DNA of 64,000 nt from the IMG/VR virus record IMGVR_UViG_3300042472_000628, positions 1 through 64,000 of that record; one strand, written 5' to 3'. The translations under genes and the position numbers were made by a program. The stretch comes from a virus. The notes beneath the pieces are model-generated. The model had not been told where the DNA came from. It searched no databases and saw nothing but the letters and a program-made list of their open reading frames with translations. Positions within the stretch are counted from its first letter, which is position 1. The number at the start of each line of letters is the position of its first letter. Positions 21,201 through 29,999 of this stretch are shown piece by piece.

Positions 21201-24200
21201 AACGTTTCAAGAATTCAAGAGATATTAAAAAATGCTGAAATAGTTAAAACGTTTGATCTATCGAAAAAATCAGATTTAGGTAAGTATATTAGAAATCATG
21301 TACAACAAGAAACTTTTCCAAAGGCGCCAATTACTGTTTCATTTGGTAAAAACGACATGACAAGTTTTAATGGTATTGACATTAAGTCTGGTGAATTAAC
21401 TAGTAAAGGTGAATACATTTACAAAGATTATGTTGAAGCTGACAAACCTCTTATTGAAGCCAATGATTTTATCACAGATGGTTTTAGAAGAAATGGTATG
21501 TTATGCGCTAACTTGTTAAACTTAGAGTTTTTATTTGACGATGAAAGTTCAAGTGACTATAGTGTTAACAGATACTTTGGATTATATGTTGATGCAATTG
21601 ATTCTGGAATAGGTGAAATAAATTCTATAGATAATAATATTATTAAGTTTAGTAATGTTACGTCTTACGTTGATGCTAATAATCCTATTACTGCAATCCC
21701 ATCACATAAACAAATGTCTACTTCGCCTACATTAGGTTACGTATCAATAAACGATATTTACTATAAGATTTCTAATTCAGGACTTTATGATCCTAAACAA
21801 TTGGAAGTTAAGATAGATGATACTACTGGAAATATACCGAGCGCGATTGGAATATCTCACACTGGAAGATCGGTTGATTTAATCAAGAATGATGAAAGAG
21901 GTTATGACTTTGTTAAAATGTCAATTATAGATGTTCCAGATAGCAGCGATGCAATTGCTGTTGTAAGTTCTAGAGAAGAATCTTATAAGTTTACATTTGT
22001 AAAACACACACCTGGAGAAACGATTAACATCAATATCGAGGATTCAACTGGACCATATCAATTTCAATTTACTACAGCTGCAAACTTTGGTTTAACAGCT
22101 TTAAATATGGCAAATGCTTGGTCTATTTTTGCATTAAAATCTGAATTGAGATTGGACATTGATGCGAATGCAAAAACATTTATTATAACTGAAATTAAAA
22201 CAAACTTGGGCGATCTTAATATGTATGTTTCTGGAGCCATTAGTTCTATTATACGAATTGATCAAATTCAAACAAACATAAATATTCAAAACAGAACATA
22301 TTCTGCTAATTATACTTTACCAAAAGGAACATACAGTGGAAAATTCTTTTCTAATCAAGGTAAATTAGGCGATATTGCTTCTGCTTTAGCAAGTGCTATA
22401 CATGCTGATGATAGTGCATTAGATGCATTCAGTATTGGACAGGATATTTGGATTAAAGCCAGAATTCCTGGTTATAAGTTATTGCAATATACAGTTTTGG
22501 TTAATAAATTAAATGTGATTGATTTTGTAAAAGTTAATAATAGAGATGTAGATAATATTCTAAAATTAAGAGATGGAGCTAGTACAGTATTATCTAAGTG
22601 GGATGCATATTATTTAACTGGTGGTAATTCTACTAGCAAATCTATCTTTATTAATAATACAACTATTAGTGAGATTTCTATAGGAGATTATTTAGAAACT
22701 AAATATACTAATCAATTTAATAGAGTGTTGGATATTGTTGAAGATATAACTGTTCCTAATTCTACTAGATCTAAATTAATAATGCAATCAAAGTCAGATA
22801 CACCCGATGGTGAAGCTAGAGTATTTAATGAAAACATAGTTAAAATTGGACTATTCTCAGCGTATGACATATATGACATGAATTTTGATTTTTACGATAC
22901 TTCTAATTCTGATCTAAAAGAATTAGATTATGAAACTAGAATTAAATTAAATTATGAGCCATATGAAAATGCTATAACAAAGATTGATCCCATTACTGGC
23001 GAATTTAATACTACATTGGAAGCTAATGATATATTTGATGATAGTTTTGCATTAGATCCTATAAACTATTTCTCAAACCTTTCTGAAATATTATCAGAAG
23101 AAACCGTAGGAGAAATAACCAGTCAGAATATTACAAGTGAATTTGATAGGTTAAAAGAAAATGAACTTAAAGAGTTTGCTATAAATTCAAGAGTGGTTCC
23201 TAATATTAACAAATGGGTTTTAAAAGATTCATTGACAGTAAGAGATCAACCTTATTACTTAAATACTAATGAGGCTTTTGGTAGAACTAATTTCTCACCA
23301 GATTTAAGTGCTACTAAACGTAATAGAAATGATATGACTCATGAATGGTTTTATATGGATAAAAAACCAAAGTATTTAAGATATGACGAATTAAATGATA
23401 CGTTTTCATATGTTAATTTTATTGAAGACTTTGAATTAACTGCTGATTTATTTAAGAGTACTAAGAACAATTATTTTGATAAGTTCATGATAACTGAAGG
23501 TTTTGAAAAGAACCTGGATGCAAATGATATAACGAGTATTTATGATAAGTTTGGTGAATTCACTAGAAGATATTTAAATCCAGATGATGTAAACAATACT
23601 TTCTTTAAAACAAATTTAAAGAAAAAATATACATTAATTGATGGTGGAGATACTAGTGCTTTTGCTAGTACTATATTTAAGGGATTAAAAGTTGTTCTTA
23701 AAAACAGAAAAGAATTTACAGAAAAAGTTGCATTAGACTTTGTACCTACAAGTGAATTTAATGGATACAAATTTAGTATTTTATTGAAGACTAATACTGA
23801 TGTGAAAACTAATAGTGTTGATTTTGAAGTAATTCAAAATAAGAAATTTAAATTTGTAATATTCTTTATTAACTTAAACATAAGTGATTATTGGATTAAG
23901 GGAAATATGAATAGAAAACTACTTTATGAATTAAACCATAAAATAGTATACGATCATACAATAGAAGATTATAATTATGCTAACACTTCTTTTAATGGTG
24001 CATTAAGTTGGAATACTGCTAATTTTACTGGAAGTACGCCATATGCGGTTGAAGGTATTAATCATTTTGATGGATCTGTTCCTAATTTTGAGAACGATAT
24101 TTTAATAGGTGAAAATGGATTATTTGGAGAAGTATTAATGGACATTTATCCAGAAACTCCTGGTAATACAATGTATAAGTTTTCAATTTATTCAATTCAA

Positions 24201-25649
24201 GATACTAACACTATGTTTGTTGTTTCAAAACCTGTTAATGTTAATGATCCAAATGATATATTAGATATTACATATTTGCCTAATTATATTCAGAAGAAAA
24301 TTAAGTATTATTACACAAACGGAGGTAGTAATATTCATAAAACGCTTTTAGAGAAAATATCTATAAATAGGGTTGCAGATATGATTAATTTAAATGATGA
24401 TAGTGTTACATATACTACCGTTGAAGAAGATGGAACTGTAAATAATAATAGATTTACTGTTAATTTTGATGATGGTAATGAAATAATTAAATACGCAAAC
24501 ATTTCTATCGAAGAAGATAATGATAAACCTAAAAGTTATAAATTATTTAAAGGTATTATTGGTTATAATCTTGTTAGATCTAATGAGGCTTTATACTATC
24601 CATTCTTAGTTAGACATAATGGTGCATACACTGTTGATTTTACACCAGTGATAACATTTACTGATATGTACACTCATTTTAAATCTAATAGAATTCAAGC
24701 AAGTGCAGATCAAAGAGAAACAGGATTAGAGTCTATATTATATAAGCACTCCTTAACTGACGGATATGAATTAACTACGGCTAAATCATATTATGAAAGA
24801 TATAATAGATGCGGTACTACGTTTAATGTAGGATTTATACAAGATGATGGCACACATGATAAATATTTCGGTGTTATTAAAAACCATTTTTATCATAAAG
24901 TTAATGAAATAAATCCAACAGGTATTACAAAGCTTTCAGAGTCATCTGATAAACTTCCATTGTACCCATTAATTGATGAAGTTGCTATATCAAAAAAAGA
25001 TGTAAACGTATTTAGATCTTCATGGGATGCTGGTTATTATACAAGAGCTTTTTCTGGTGGAAAATCAGAAGACATTCCTGGAACATTAGACAATACTGAA
25101 GAAAGATCTTATCTTGCATCTACAGTAATGAAGGTTAAAAATAATTACGATCTTATTTCGTTTAAATATCAAACTATTGGAAGCAAAGAAAAACTAGATG
25201 AAATACTAAGCAACTCTATAAATGATGCTGAAGTATTGGTGTTCGAAGATGAGAATGAAATCGTTGCTGATTTTTATATTACTGATATTACTACTAGATT
25301 GTTAAAAGAAGACGGAGTATTAACTGGAATTCAAAACTATGTAAGTGTTCAAAATTCAGCAGGTGATAAAACGACATTATCTGATGATGCTGATTTTTAT
25401 ATAAGTAAGAATATCATTGAGCAATTTGTAGTTGATTCTGTTAAATTATACACTAAAAGATTCAAAGGAGCTGCTTCAAGTATAGTTAGTTCTAACGATA
25501 TTAATTTAATAGGTGATGGAGGATTTTCCCCTGATAATAATTTCACTTATAAACCACATAAGCAAACGCCTATGAATTTTAGGTTGATATATAATAAAAG
25601 ATTAGGATATTCTTACGACATTAAACCTATGATAAAAATAAAGTCATAA
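18291..25649 (+). CDS. Giant tail fibre/adhesin, 2452 residues
   Basis: The largest gene in the window. After an 80-residue beta domain comes a Pro-Thr-Ala linker (about 84-138, repeating PTATP/PTPTP). Two Ig/cadherin-like repeats follow (about 140-325; GSDSFTFTVRDG then GSDSWTIRATDSKGG). Then come long Ser/Asn/Asp-rich beta regions with several Cys pairs and, from about 790, a mixed alpha/beta C-terminal two thirds that I do not recognise. No signal peptide. A long fibre or baseplate-anchored adhesin is likely. Asp/Asn-rich loops could bind calcium, but that is a guess. A hairpin-borne promoter-like box precedes it. Confidence 0.55.
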   Translation: MASISIKTTPYATSVLACTNGPASSGNLTLFYTSTALAIDVFLYTDFAQSLAFNGADKWYYIGDTSETIQIDINGKVTDIAACASPTATPVVPTATPAPSAIPPTPTPTSIPPTPTPTAIPPTATPIPPTPSPTPDSVPIAISAAYSVAWNGTLTITLTGLDDQTTNLFYTIVTPPTKGTLTRVGVAGSAIYSYVHTASTVGSDSFTFTVRDGFNQTSPSATITINPANAVPVIVNPGTINVTQNSFSNFNVSVTDSDGDAITLSTITSPIKGAITINGQTGNTISVKYTTLVGLTGSDSWTIRATDSKGGQSTQFTVLFNIIPTPRFTMDIGSFGNDPTSMCFSTPITLAYGSTSQANNVSELAIGDSIYYDESLTNKVIPPSSIINLVKVSDSYASVILGIDLSGEIISKTPCTITSTSSFTDVKYSTNSREYCSGDYSIVKLWYNGTVAKTLSELVDGNIPLFSSEYYSNLGATQLGQIDSGIYSDINSINTYYKRSTTDTWGASVPGLGLFEWQCGTLIPNETFELTSIYKTNLSDPTINQFCAGTSSSTSLFYVRQEGMQPFSGLLALAKSNTPIYKSSIGATTEDPDDLFESNIFEDSYGYLAWENIGDGVNFKWYGYDTNNLLVSGGDISAYGDCGDYIKPEIVTNEFDANGKIKNVFYGFYSCNPEIEGPQAGSNTETLFWPIYIIDGLHTDNDGDPGSYIEDFIDTIEFKNVISSSSFDSCLEYSFKIIAEDIDEAVALLESSGLDPQQRPVVSSGTQIGLGSEAVVQVYSDTKPCISNVTSLVLETYTFPLIADYETIKAGPNFKTQTNYQLDNVTKPLLRTNPKLSGNIKIVTSSNGSVYLESINASKELAAIKYKKNVVNPNGNYAADVANFFKNTGTPSDLIYLTKRSESDLTVLGSYDKQIEEEYQYGTTYNYSKNYDENYRIFAPIWVDNNMPDNFVIFKVKNPTGIDAATVSADNVSRIQEILKNAEIVKTFDLSKKSDLGKYIRNHVQQETFPKAPITVSFGKNDMTSFNGIDIKSGELTSKGEYIYKDYVEADKPLIEANDFITDGFRRNGMLCANLLNLEFLFDDESSSDYSVNRYFGLYVDAIDSGIGEINSIDNNIIKFSNVTSYVDANNPITAIPSHKQMSTSPTLGYVSINDIYYKISNSGLYDPKQLEVKIDDTTGNIPSAIGISHTGRSVDLIKNDERGYDFVKMSIIDVPDSSDAIAVVSSREESYKFTFVKHTPGETININIEDSTGPYQFQFTTAANFGLTALNMANAWSIFALKSELRLDIDANAKTFIITEIKTNLGDLNMYVSGAISSIIRIDQIQTNINIQNRTYSANYTLPKGTYSGKFFSNQGKLGDIASALASAIHADDSALDAFSIGQDIWIKARIPGYKLLQYTVLVNKLNVIDFVKVNNRDVDNILKLRDGASTVLSKWDAYYLTGGNSTSKSIFINNTTISEISIGDYLETKYTNQFNRVLDIVEDITVPNSTRSKLIMQSKSDTPDGEARVFNENIVKIGLFSAYDIYDMNFDFYDTSNSDLKELDYETRIKLNYEPYENAITKIDPITGEFNTTLEANDIFDDSFALDPINYFSNLSEILSEETVGEITSQNITSEFDRLKENELKEFAINSRVVPNINKWVLKDSLTVRDQPYYLNTNEAFGRTNFSPDLSATKRNRNDMTHEWFYMDKKPKYLRYDELNDTFSYVNFIEDFELTADLFKSTKNNYFDKFMITEGFEKNLDANDITSIYDKFGEFTRRYLNPDDVNNTFFKTNLKKKYTLIDGGDTSAFASTIFKGLKVVLKNRKEFTEKVALDFVPTSEFNGYKFSILLKTNTDVKTNSVDFEVIQNKKFKFVIFFINLNISDYWIKGNMNRKLLYELNHKIVYDHTIEDYNYANTSFNGALSWNTANFTGSTPYAVEGINHFDGSVPNFENDILIGENGLFGEVLMDIYPETPGNTMYKFSIYSIQDTNTMFVVSKPVNVNDPNDILDITYLPNYIQKKIKYYYTNGGSNIHKTLLEKISINRVADMINLNDDSVTYTTVEEDGTVNNNRFTVNFDDGNEIIKYANISIEEDNDKPKSYKLFKGIIGYNLVRSNEALYYPFLVRHNGAYTVDFTPVITFTDMYTHFKSNRIQASADQRETGLESILYKHSLTDGYELTTAKSYYERYNRCGTTFNVGFIQDDGTHDKYFGVIKNHFYHKVNEINPTGITKLSESSDKLPLYPLIDEVAISKKDVNVFRSSWDAGYYTRAFSGGKSEDIPGTLDNTEERSYLASTVMKVKNNYDLISFKYQTIGSKEKLDEILSNSINDAEVLVFEDENEIVADFYITDITTRLLKEDGVLTGIQNYVSVQNSAGDKTTLSDDADFYISKNIIEQFVVDSVKLYTKRFKGAASSIVSSNDINLIGDGGFSPDNNFTYKPHKQTPMNFRLIYNKRLGYSYDIKPMIKIKS

Positions 25650-25650
25650 A

Positions 25651-27312
25651 ATGGCAATTAACATTCAAGAGATATTACACCCAAGCGATTCGGACTCTAT
25701 AAAGTTTGAGAAAATCAATTATAACTTTGATCAAATTTTAGCGAATGGCGGTGGGCCAATTGGACCAAAGGGTCAAAAAGGTGATCAAGGTCTACAAGGA
25801 AGTACTGGTCAAAAAGGTCAAAAAGGTGAAACAGGACCTATTGGTTTAAAAGGTGTTTCCGGAGCTACTGATAGTCCATGGTACAAAGTTAATGTCGATA
25901 CAAATAATGATGGTCAAAATGAAGTTAGTATTTTAAAACCTAAAATTGGATCAGATTCAAATATGCCTATTATCTGGTTAGGTGATGATGCATTTCAAGA
26001 AGATGTAACAAATGGTGATATTTCTACTAATGCTAGATTATCAATTGCCAAAGATTCTACCTTTGAAAATTATATTAAATTATATCATGCTATCGATAAA
26101 GCACTAGTAATGACAAGTATTACTAGTACAACGACTGAGGGTATATTTTCTAAATTTAATTGGCAAAATGCATTTGGTAGTTCAAATATAGAATTTGGAG
26201 CTACTACAGATAAAATTACATTCTTTGCAAACAATTATTCATTTTCAGCTAGCGGTGTTGGAATCAATTTAAAGTCAATTGGTAATACAAATATCAAACT
26301 TAGTAGCACTGGTTTTGGAATTTTAGATGTAGACATGAATGCTGAATTTAAGGGTTATTTAAGATTGCCTGCTGGTACTACAGGTCAAAGACCTTCTGTA
26401 CCTCAATTAGGTATGATTAGATTTAATATTGATTTAGATATTGTTGAAGCTTATTATAATAATGGTGGAACTCCTGAGTGGAGAGAATTATGTACTGATT
26501 GTGGAACACCAGTCGGTGATAGTATCGGTATTTCAGGTGGAGATATAAATGCTAATGCTGATGGATCTCCAGCAACTGATACAATTGAAATTATTGGAGG
26601 TGATATTCATGCTAATGTCGATGGTTCACCATATTCTGCAGTAAGCGCAGCATTAAGTGCAGTTGGATCTACTTCACTTACAGCAACTTATAATATTCCA
26701 ACAACACTTTATTTAAATTATACAATTGCACCTACATCATCTGATCCAGGATCTTCTAACGTATTTGTTAATACTCCTGGATTAACTATCACTCCTGAAC
26801 CTTCTAGTAATAGAATAAAAGTTGTGACAAGTGTTGATGTTGTTGGTAAAACTTGGAACGTAACAGTTAAACATCCATTAGATTCGAATGTTATGGTAGT
26901 TTGGAATATATCATTAGTAAGTGCTGCATCACCAACTGCAACACCAGTTACACCAACTGCTACTCCAGTCCCAGCGCCTACTGCAACACCTAGTCCAGTC
27001 GCAACTGCAACAATAACTAATGTATTACATGTTGTTGATGATACAGTAAGTGTTGTTTTCAACTTAAGTGATACTGTTAATTGTTCGGCAGTTACAGTTC
27101 AATACAGTTCTAATCCAACTGGACCATGGAATGGTAATACATCAGGTTGTTCATCACCTCGTGCAGTTGAGATTTATGGTGCATGTGGAACCACATACTA
27201 CTTTAGAGTTGTTGAAACTAGAAGTGGTTTAACAGATGTTATATCTAATGTATATGAATTCACATATCCAGATTGTGACTATGGAGGTGGAGGAACAGGA
27301 TCTATTGTATAA
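25651..27312 (+). CDS. Collagen-like tail fibre protein
   Basis: 553 residues. An N-terminal module (EILHPSDSDSIKFEKINYNF) shared with the 11953 gene leads into a collagen-like Gly-X-Y tract at about 33-72 (GPIGPKGQKGDQGLQGSTGQ and continuing), expected to form a short triple helix. Then come beta-rich trimer-like sequence, a repeat pair near 285-325 (GGDINANADGSP / GGDIHANVDGSP), a PTATP linker (about 430-450) and a C-terminal FN3-like domain with YYFRVVETRSG. It starts one base after the giant gene ends. Host-surface binding role inferred. Confidence 0.65.
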   Translation: MAINIQEILHPSDSDSIKFEKINYNFDQILANGGGPIGPKGQKGDQGLQGSTGQKGQKGETGPIGLKGVSGATDSPWYKVNVDTNNDGQNEVSILKPKIGSDSNMPIIWLGDDAFQEDVTNGDISTNARLSIAKDSTFENYIKLYHAIDKALVMTSITSTTTEGIFSKFNWQNAFGSSNIEFGATTDKITFFANNYSFSASGVGINLKSIGNTNIKLSSTGFGILDVDMNAEFKGYLRLPAGTTGQRPSVPQLGMIRFNIDLDIVEAYYNNGGTPEWRELCTDCGTPVGDSIGISGGDINANADGSPATDTIEIIGGDIHANVDGSPYSAVSAALSAVGSTSLTATYNIPTTLYLNYTIAPTSSDPGSSNVFVNTPGLTITPEPSSNRIKVVTSVDVVGKTWNVTVKHPLDSNVMVVWNISLVSAASPTATPVTPTATPVPAPTATPSPVATATITNVLHVVDDTVSVVFNLSDTVNCSAVTVQYSSNPTGPWNGNTSGCSSPRAVEIYGACGTTYYFRVVETRSGLTDVISNVYEFTYPDCDYGGGGTGSIV

Positions 27313-27337
27313 AATTAAATATAAAATAATAAAATAA

Positions 27338-27907
27338 ATGGCAGCTAACGATTATACAAGAAGTGTGAGTATTACACCACAAAGTTCATCTTATTCATGG
27401 AGTACACCTCCAAGTTGGATCACTATAATACAATTTGGCGCTAGCAACGATTGGGTAATTACTATTGCTGCAAATACAGGTGCTTACAGAAGTGCAACTA
27501 TTTCTGTTACACATAGTAATGGAGTTACAACAGATAGTATAAATATTATCCAAGAAGGCGTTTCTTCTGGTGGTGGAGCAGGTATACCAACTGCAACTCC
27601 AATTGTACCAACTGCAACACCAGCTGCAACTAGTTCAGGTGGAGCAGGTATACCGACTGCTACTCCAATCCCAGCTCCGACTGCAACGCCACCTCCAACT
27701 AGTTCAGGTGGAGCAGGAATAACAGCATATACATATTCTGTTTTCGGTACTGATTTTTATAGTTTCGGTAACGTATCATATATCAATCAAGCCGGTGAAT
27801 ATAGATCATCGTCTGTTGGTTATAATCAAACTATTTCGATTTGTGCTAGGTCAATTATAAGTCAAAGTGGTTGTAATGTAACGAACACATATAGCATGTG
27901 TTTCTAA
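27338..27907 (+). CDS. Short BACON-domain tail adhesin
   Basis: 189 residues. Residues 1-75 form a BACON-type domain: SYSWSTPPSWITI, then DWVITIAANTGAYRSATISV and DSINIIQEG. These are the W..I...N...R.a.i.v...I.Q pattern of this Bacteroidota carbohydrate-associated fold, also known from crAss-like phage tails. Two Gly-Ala-Gly-Ile/PTATP linkers follow (about 77-130), then a 55-residue Ser/Tyr/Cys-rich tip. It is a close paralogue of the first domain of the next gene. Probable accessory fibre tip or glycan-binding decoration (inference). Confidence 0.65.
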   Translation: MAANDYTRSVSITPQSSSYSWSTPPSWITIIQFGASNDWVITIAANTGAYRSATISVTHSNGVTTDSINIIQEGVSSGGGAGIPTATPIVPTATPAATSSGGAGIPTATPIPAPTATPPPTSSGGAGITAYTYSVFGTDFYSFGNVSYINQAGEYRSSSVGYNQTISICARSIISQSGCNVTNTYSMCF

Positions 27908-27948
27908 TCTAATAAAATTAGGATAAATATAAAAAGAAAATAATAACA

Positions 27949-29163
27949 ATGGCAGCTAACGATTACATAAGAACGGTAAATATCACACCATTGAGTACTA
28001 GTTACTCTTGGGATACACCACCGAGTTGGATCACTATTAATAGAATAGGTACATCTGATGATTGGACTATAACTATTGCCGCTAATAGTGGTATAGCTAG
28101 AAATGCTACGTTAACCGTTAGACATGCTAATACAACTACAGTTGATACAATTAATGTTTCTCAAAGTGCTGGAATTGTAGTACCAACTGCAACACCAATC
28201 GTACCAACTGCAACACCAATTCCACCGACACCAACACCAACTTCACCAGCAGGTGCAGGTTACTCTTTATCTTTTGTTGACTCTAGTTTTACTATAGATG
28301 ATTATACTTTTGGTGGAAATACTTATGTAGACTTAAATTATAATATTACTGGTGCTACAACTCCACCGACATTAGTACAAAAATCAGTATATCTGGATTG
28401 GACAAATCGTTCTGGACCAACTGGAGGTGTAGGTACAATTAGATTATATAGTTTATTACCGCCTGCAGAATTACCAGTTAGTATGCAAATGTTGCCTATT
28501 TTTACGCTTGCACATCCATTAGATAGTGGTGTAACTGCTTCTATTCCTGGTTATATAATTCAAGCACAAGATGAATTAATTATTAGAAATCCAGATCCAA
28601 CATCAGTTCCTAGTCCAACAACACCACCATCTACTGGCGGCGGTGGCGGCGGTGGCGGATGTTTAATTGGAGGAACTAAAATTACTTTATCTGATGGTTC
28701 ATTAATAAACATTGAAAATCTTAATGTTGGTCAAAAATTAATGGCGACTGTTTTTGGAAATATGCCAAACACTGATGATGTTACAACGTTAAAATCTTGG
28801 ACAGAAATTAATCCTTCTATATCAAGTACTGAATCTGAATTAGTTTCAATTAAAGCATATGAAGTTTCTAAAACTTATAATTTCAATAACGGTTTAATAG
28901 TATCTTCAGGAGATCATTTACATATAGTTAAAGTTAATGATTCAACATGGACTGTATTAGAGGCTGAAAATATTAAAATTGGTGACAAGTTCATGACAAT
29001 AAAAGGTGAAGTACTTATAGGAACAATAACAGAAGATCATAACATCACAACTGTTTACAAATTAGATGTTGAACCTAATGACACTTATATTGCTAACGGA
29101 GTGGTTACACATAACTTGAAAGATGAAACACTAAATCCAGTCGAGGATGTTAGACAACAATAA
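27949..29163 (+). CDS. BACON adhesin with C-terminal Hint (intein-like) domain
   Basis: 404 residues. The parts in order are: BACON domain (1-75, near-duplicate of the previous gene), a PTATP linker (about 78-100), a beta domain (about 105-220), a PSPTTPPST plus Gly8 linker, and a Hint domain from Cys238 to Asn389. Hint signs are CLIGGTKITLSDGS at the start, LNVGQKLMA, VSSGDHLHIV (block-B-like), a NDTYIANG strand and VVTHN at the end. The residue after Asn389 is Leu, not Cys/Ser/Thr, and only 15 residues follow. This fits a bacterial intein-like (BIL) self-cleaving domain better than a splicing intein. Autocleavage would free or activate the adhesin end. Confidence 0.75.
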   Translation: MAANDYIRTVNITPLSTSYSWDTPPSWITINRIGTSDDWTITIAANSGIARNATLTVRHANTTTVDTINVSQSAGIVVPTATPIVPTATPIPPTPTPTSPAGAGYSLSFVDSSFTIDDYTFGGNTYVDLNYNITGATTPPTLVQKSVYLDWTNRSGPTGGVGTIRLYSLLPPAELPVSMQMLPIFTLAHPLDSGVTASIPGYIIQAQDELIIRNPDPTSVPSPTTPPSTGGGGGGGGCLIGGTKITLSDGSLINIENLNVGQKLMATVFGNMPNTDDVTTLKSWTEINPSISSTESELVSIKAYEVSKTYNFNNGLIVSSGDHLHIVKVNDSTWTVLEAENIKIGDKFMTIKGEVLIGTITEDHNITTVYKLDVEPNDTYIANGVVTHNLKDETLNPVEDVRQQ

Positions 29164-29173
29164 ATTTAAATAA

Positions 29174-29986
29174 ATGGAAATTAAAAACAATTTAAAACAA
29201 TTTTTTTCAAATAAGAGTCTAGTTATTTTTGTAGCTGGTGCTCTTTTTGTTTTGTTGTTTTTAAGACAATGTAATCAGATAGATAATTTAAAAGCTAAAG
29301 TTGAGATGACTGAAAAGGATTCTCAAAGAAACTTTAATAATTATTTAGCTTCTAAAGATTCAGTAAGAATTGTGGTTGCTAAGAATGGTAATTTGATTAG
29401 TGAAAAAAGAAGTTATGAGTTTGATCTTAATGATTTAAAAGGAGATCAAAAAGAATTAATTGAAAAATACAAAGAAGCTTTAAATTTAAATAGAAACTTA
29501 AATAAAGTAAATACTTTATTAACAGCTGACTTAAAAATAAAAGACACATTTGTAGCAGGTACTAGTACTACTAAAATAGACTCGATAAATACTAAAATTA
29601 AGTTTAGTAAATTTGATGATTTTGGAAAAGGTAATTCTAGAGATCTTTCAGGGGAAATGCTAATCACGAAAAACGGTACAGATTTTAAATACAGTGATGC
29701 CACGTTCTCTATTAACCATAAGATTAATTTAATGGCTGCGATAGAAAATATTGATGGAGCTGATCAATTAAAAATTTCAACTTCTTACCCAGGTTTATCG
29801 TTTGACAATATAGAAAATATAAACCTAATTAATACTAAATTAAATCAAAAGCCTGTTAAAAAAGGTGGTTTTGCAATTGGTATTGGTTTAGGATATGGAA
29901 TAAATTTAAATAATAATCAAATAATAAGTACTGGTCCATCAATAGGTCTTGGACTTTACTACTCACCGAAGTGGTTAAGATTTTAA
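29174..29986 (+). CDS. Membrane-anchored coiled-coil protein, possible spanin
   Basis: 270 residues. The N-terminus has a short basic/amide segment, then one membrane span (LVIFVAGALFVLLFL, about 16-30). A long coiled coil follows (about 34-125, with IDNLKAKVEMTEKDSQRNF), then a beta-rich C-terminus ending GGFAIGIGLGYGIN...LGLYYSPKWLRF, with a terminal aromatic residue as in outer-membrane proteins. One span, a periplasmic coil and a beta end would suit a lysis spanin linking inner and outer membranes. A tail-tape or injection-channel protein is an alternative. It sits within the structural block, ten bases after the Hint gene. Confidence 0.45.
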   Translation: MEIKNNLKQFFSNKSLVIFVAGALFVLLFLRQCNQIDNLKAKVEMTEKDSQRNFNNYLASKDSVRIVVAKNGNLISEKRSYEFDLNDLKGDQKELIEKYKEALNLNRNLNKVNTLLTADLKIKDTFVAGTSTTKIDSINTKIKFSKFDDFGKGNSRDLSGEMLITKNGTDFKYSDATFSINHKINLMAAIENIDGADQLKISTSYPGLSFDNIENINLINTKLNQKPVKKGGFAIGIGLGYGINLNNNQIISTGPSIGLGLYYSPKWLRF

Positions 29987-29999
29987 AATAATATAAATA

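Noticed and set aside
18540-28250. CRISPR-like or tandem repeats
   Set aside because: The repeated units are coding, irregular in length and encode PTATP linkers; there are no constant spacers.
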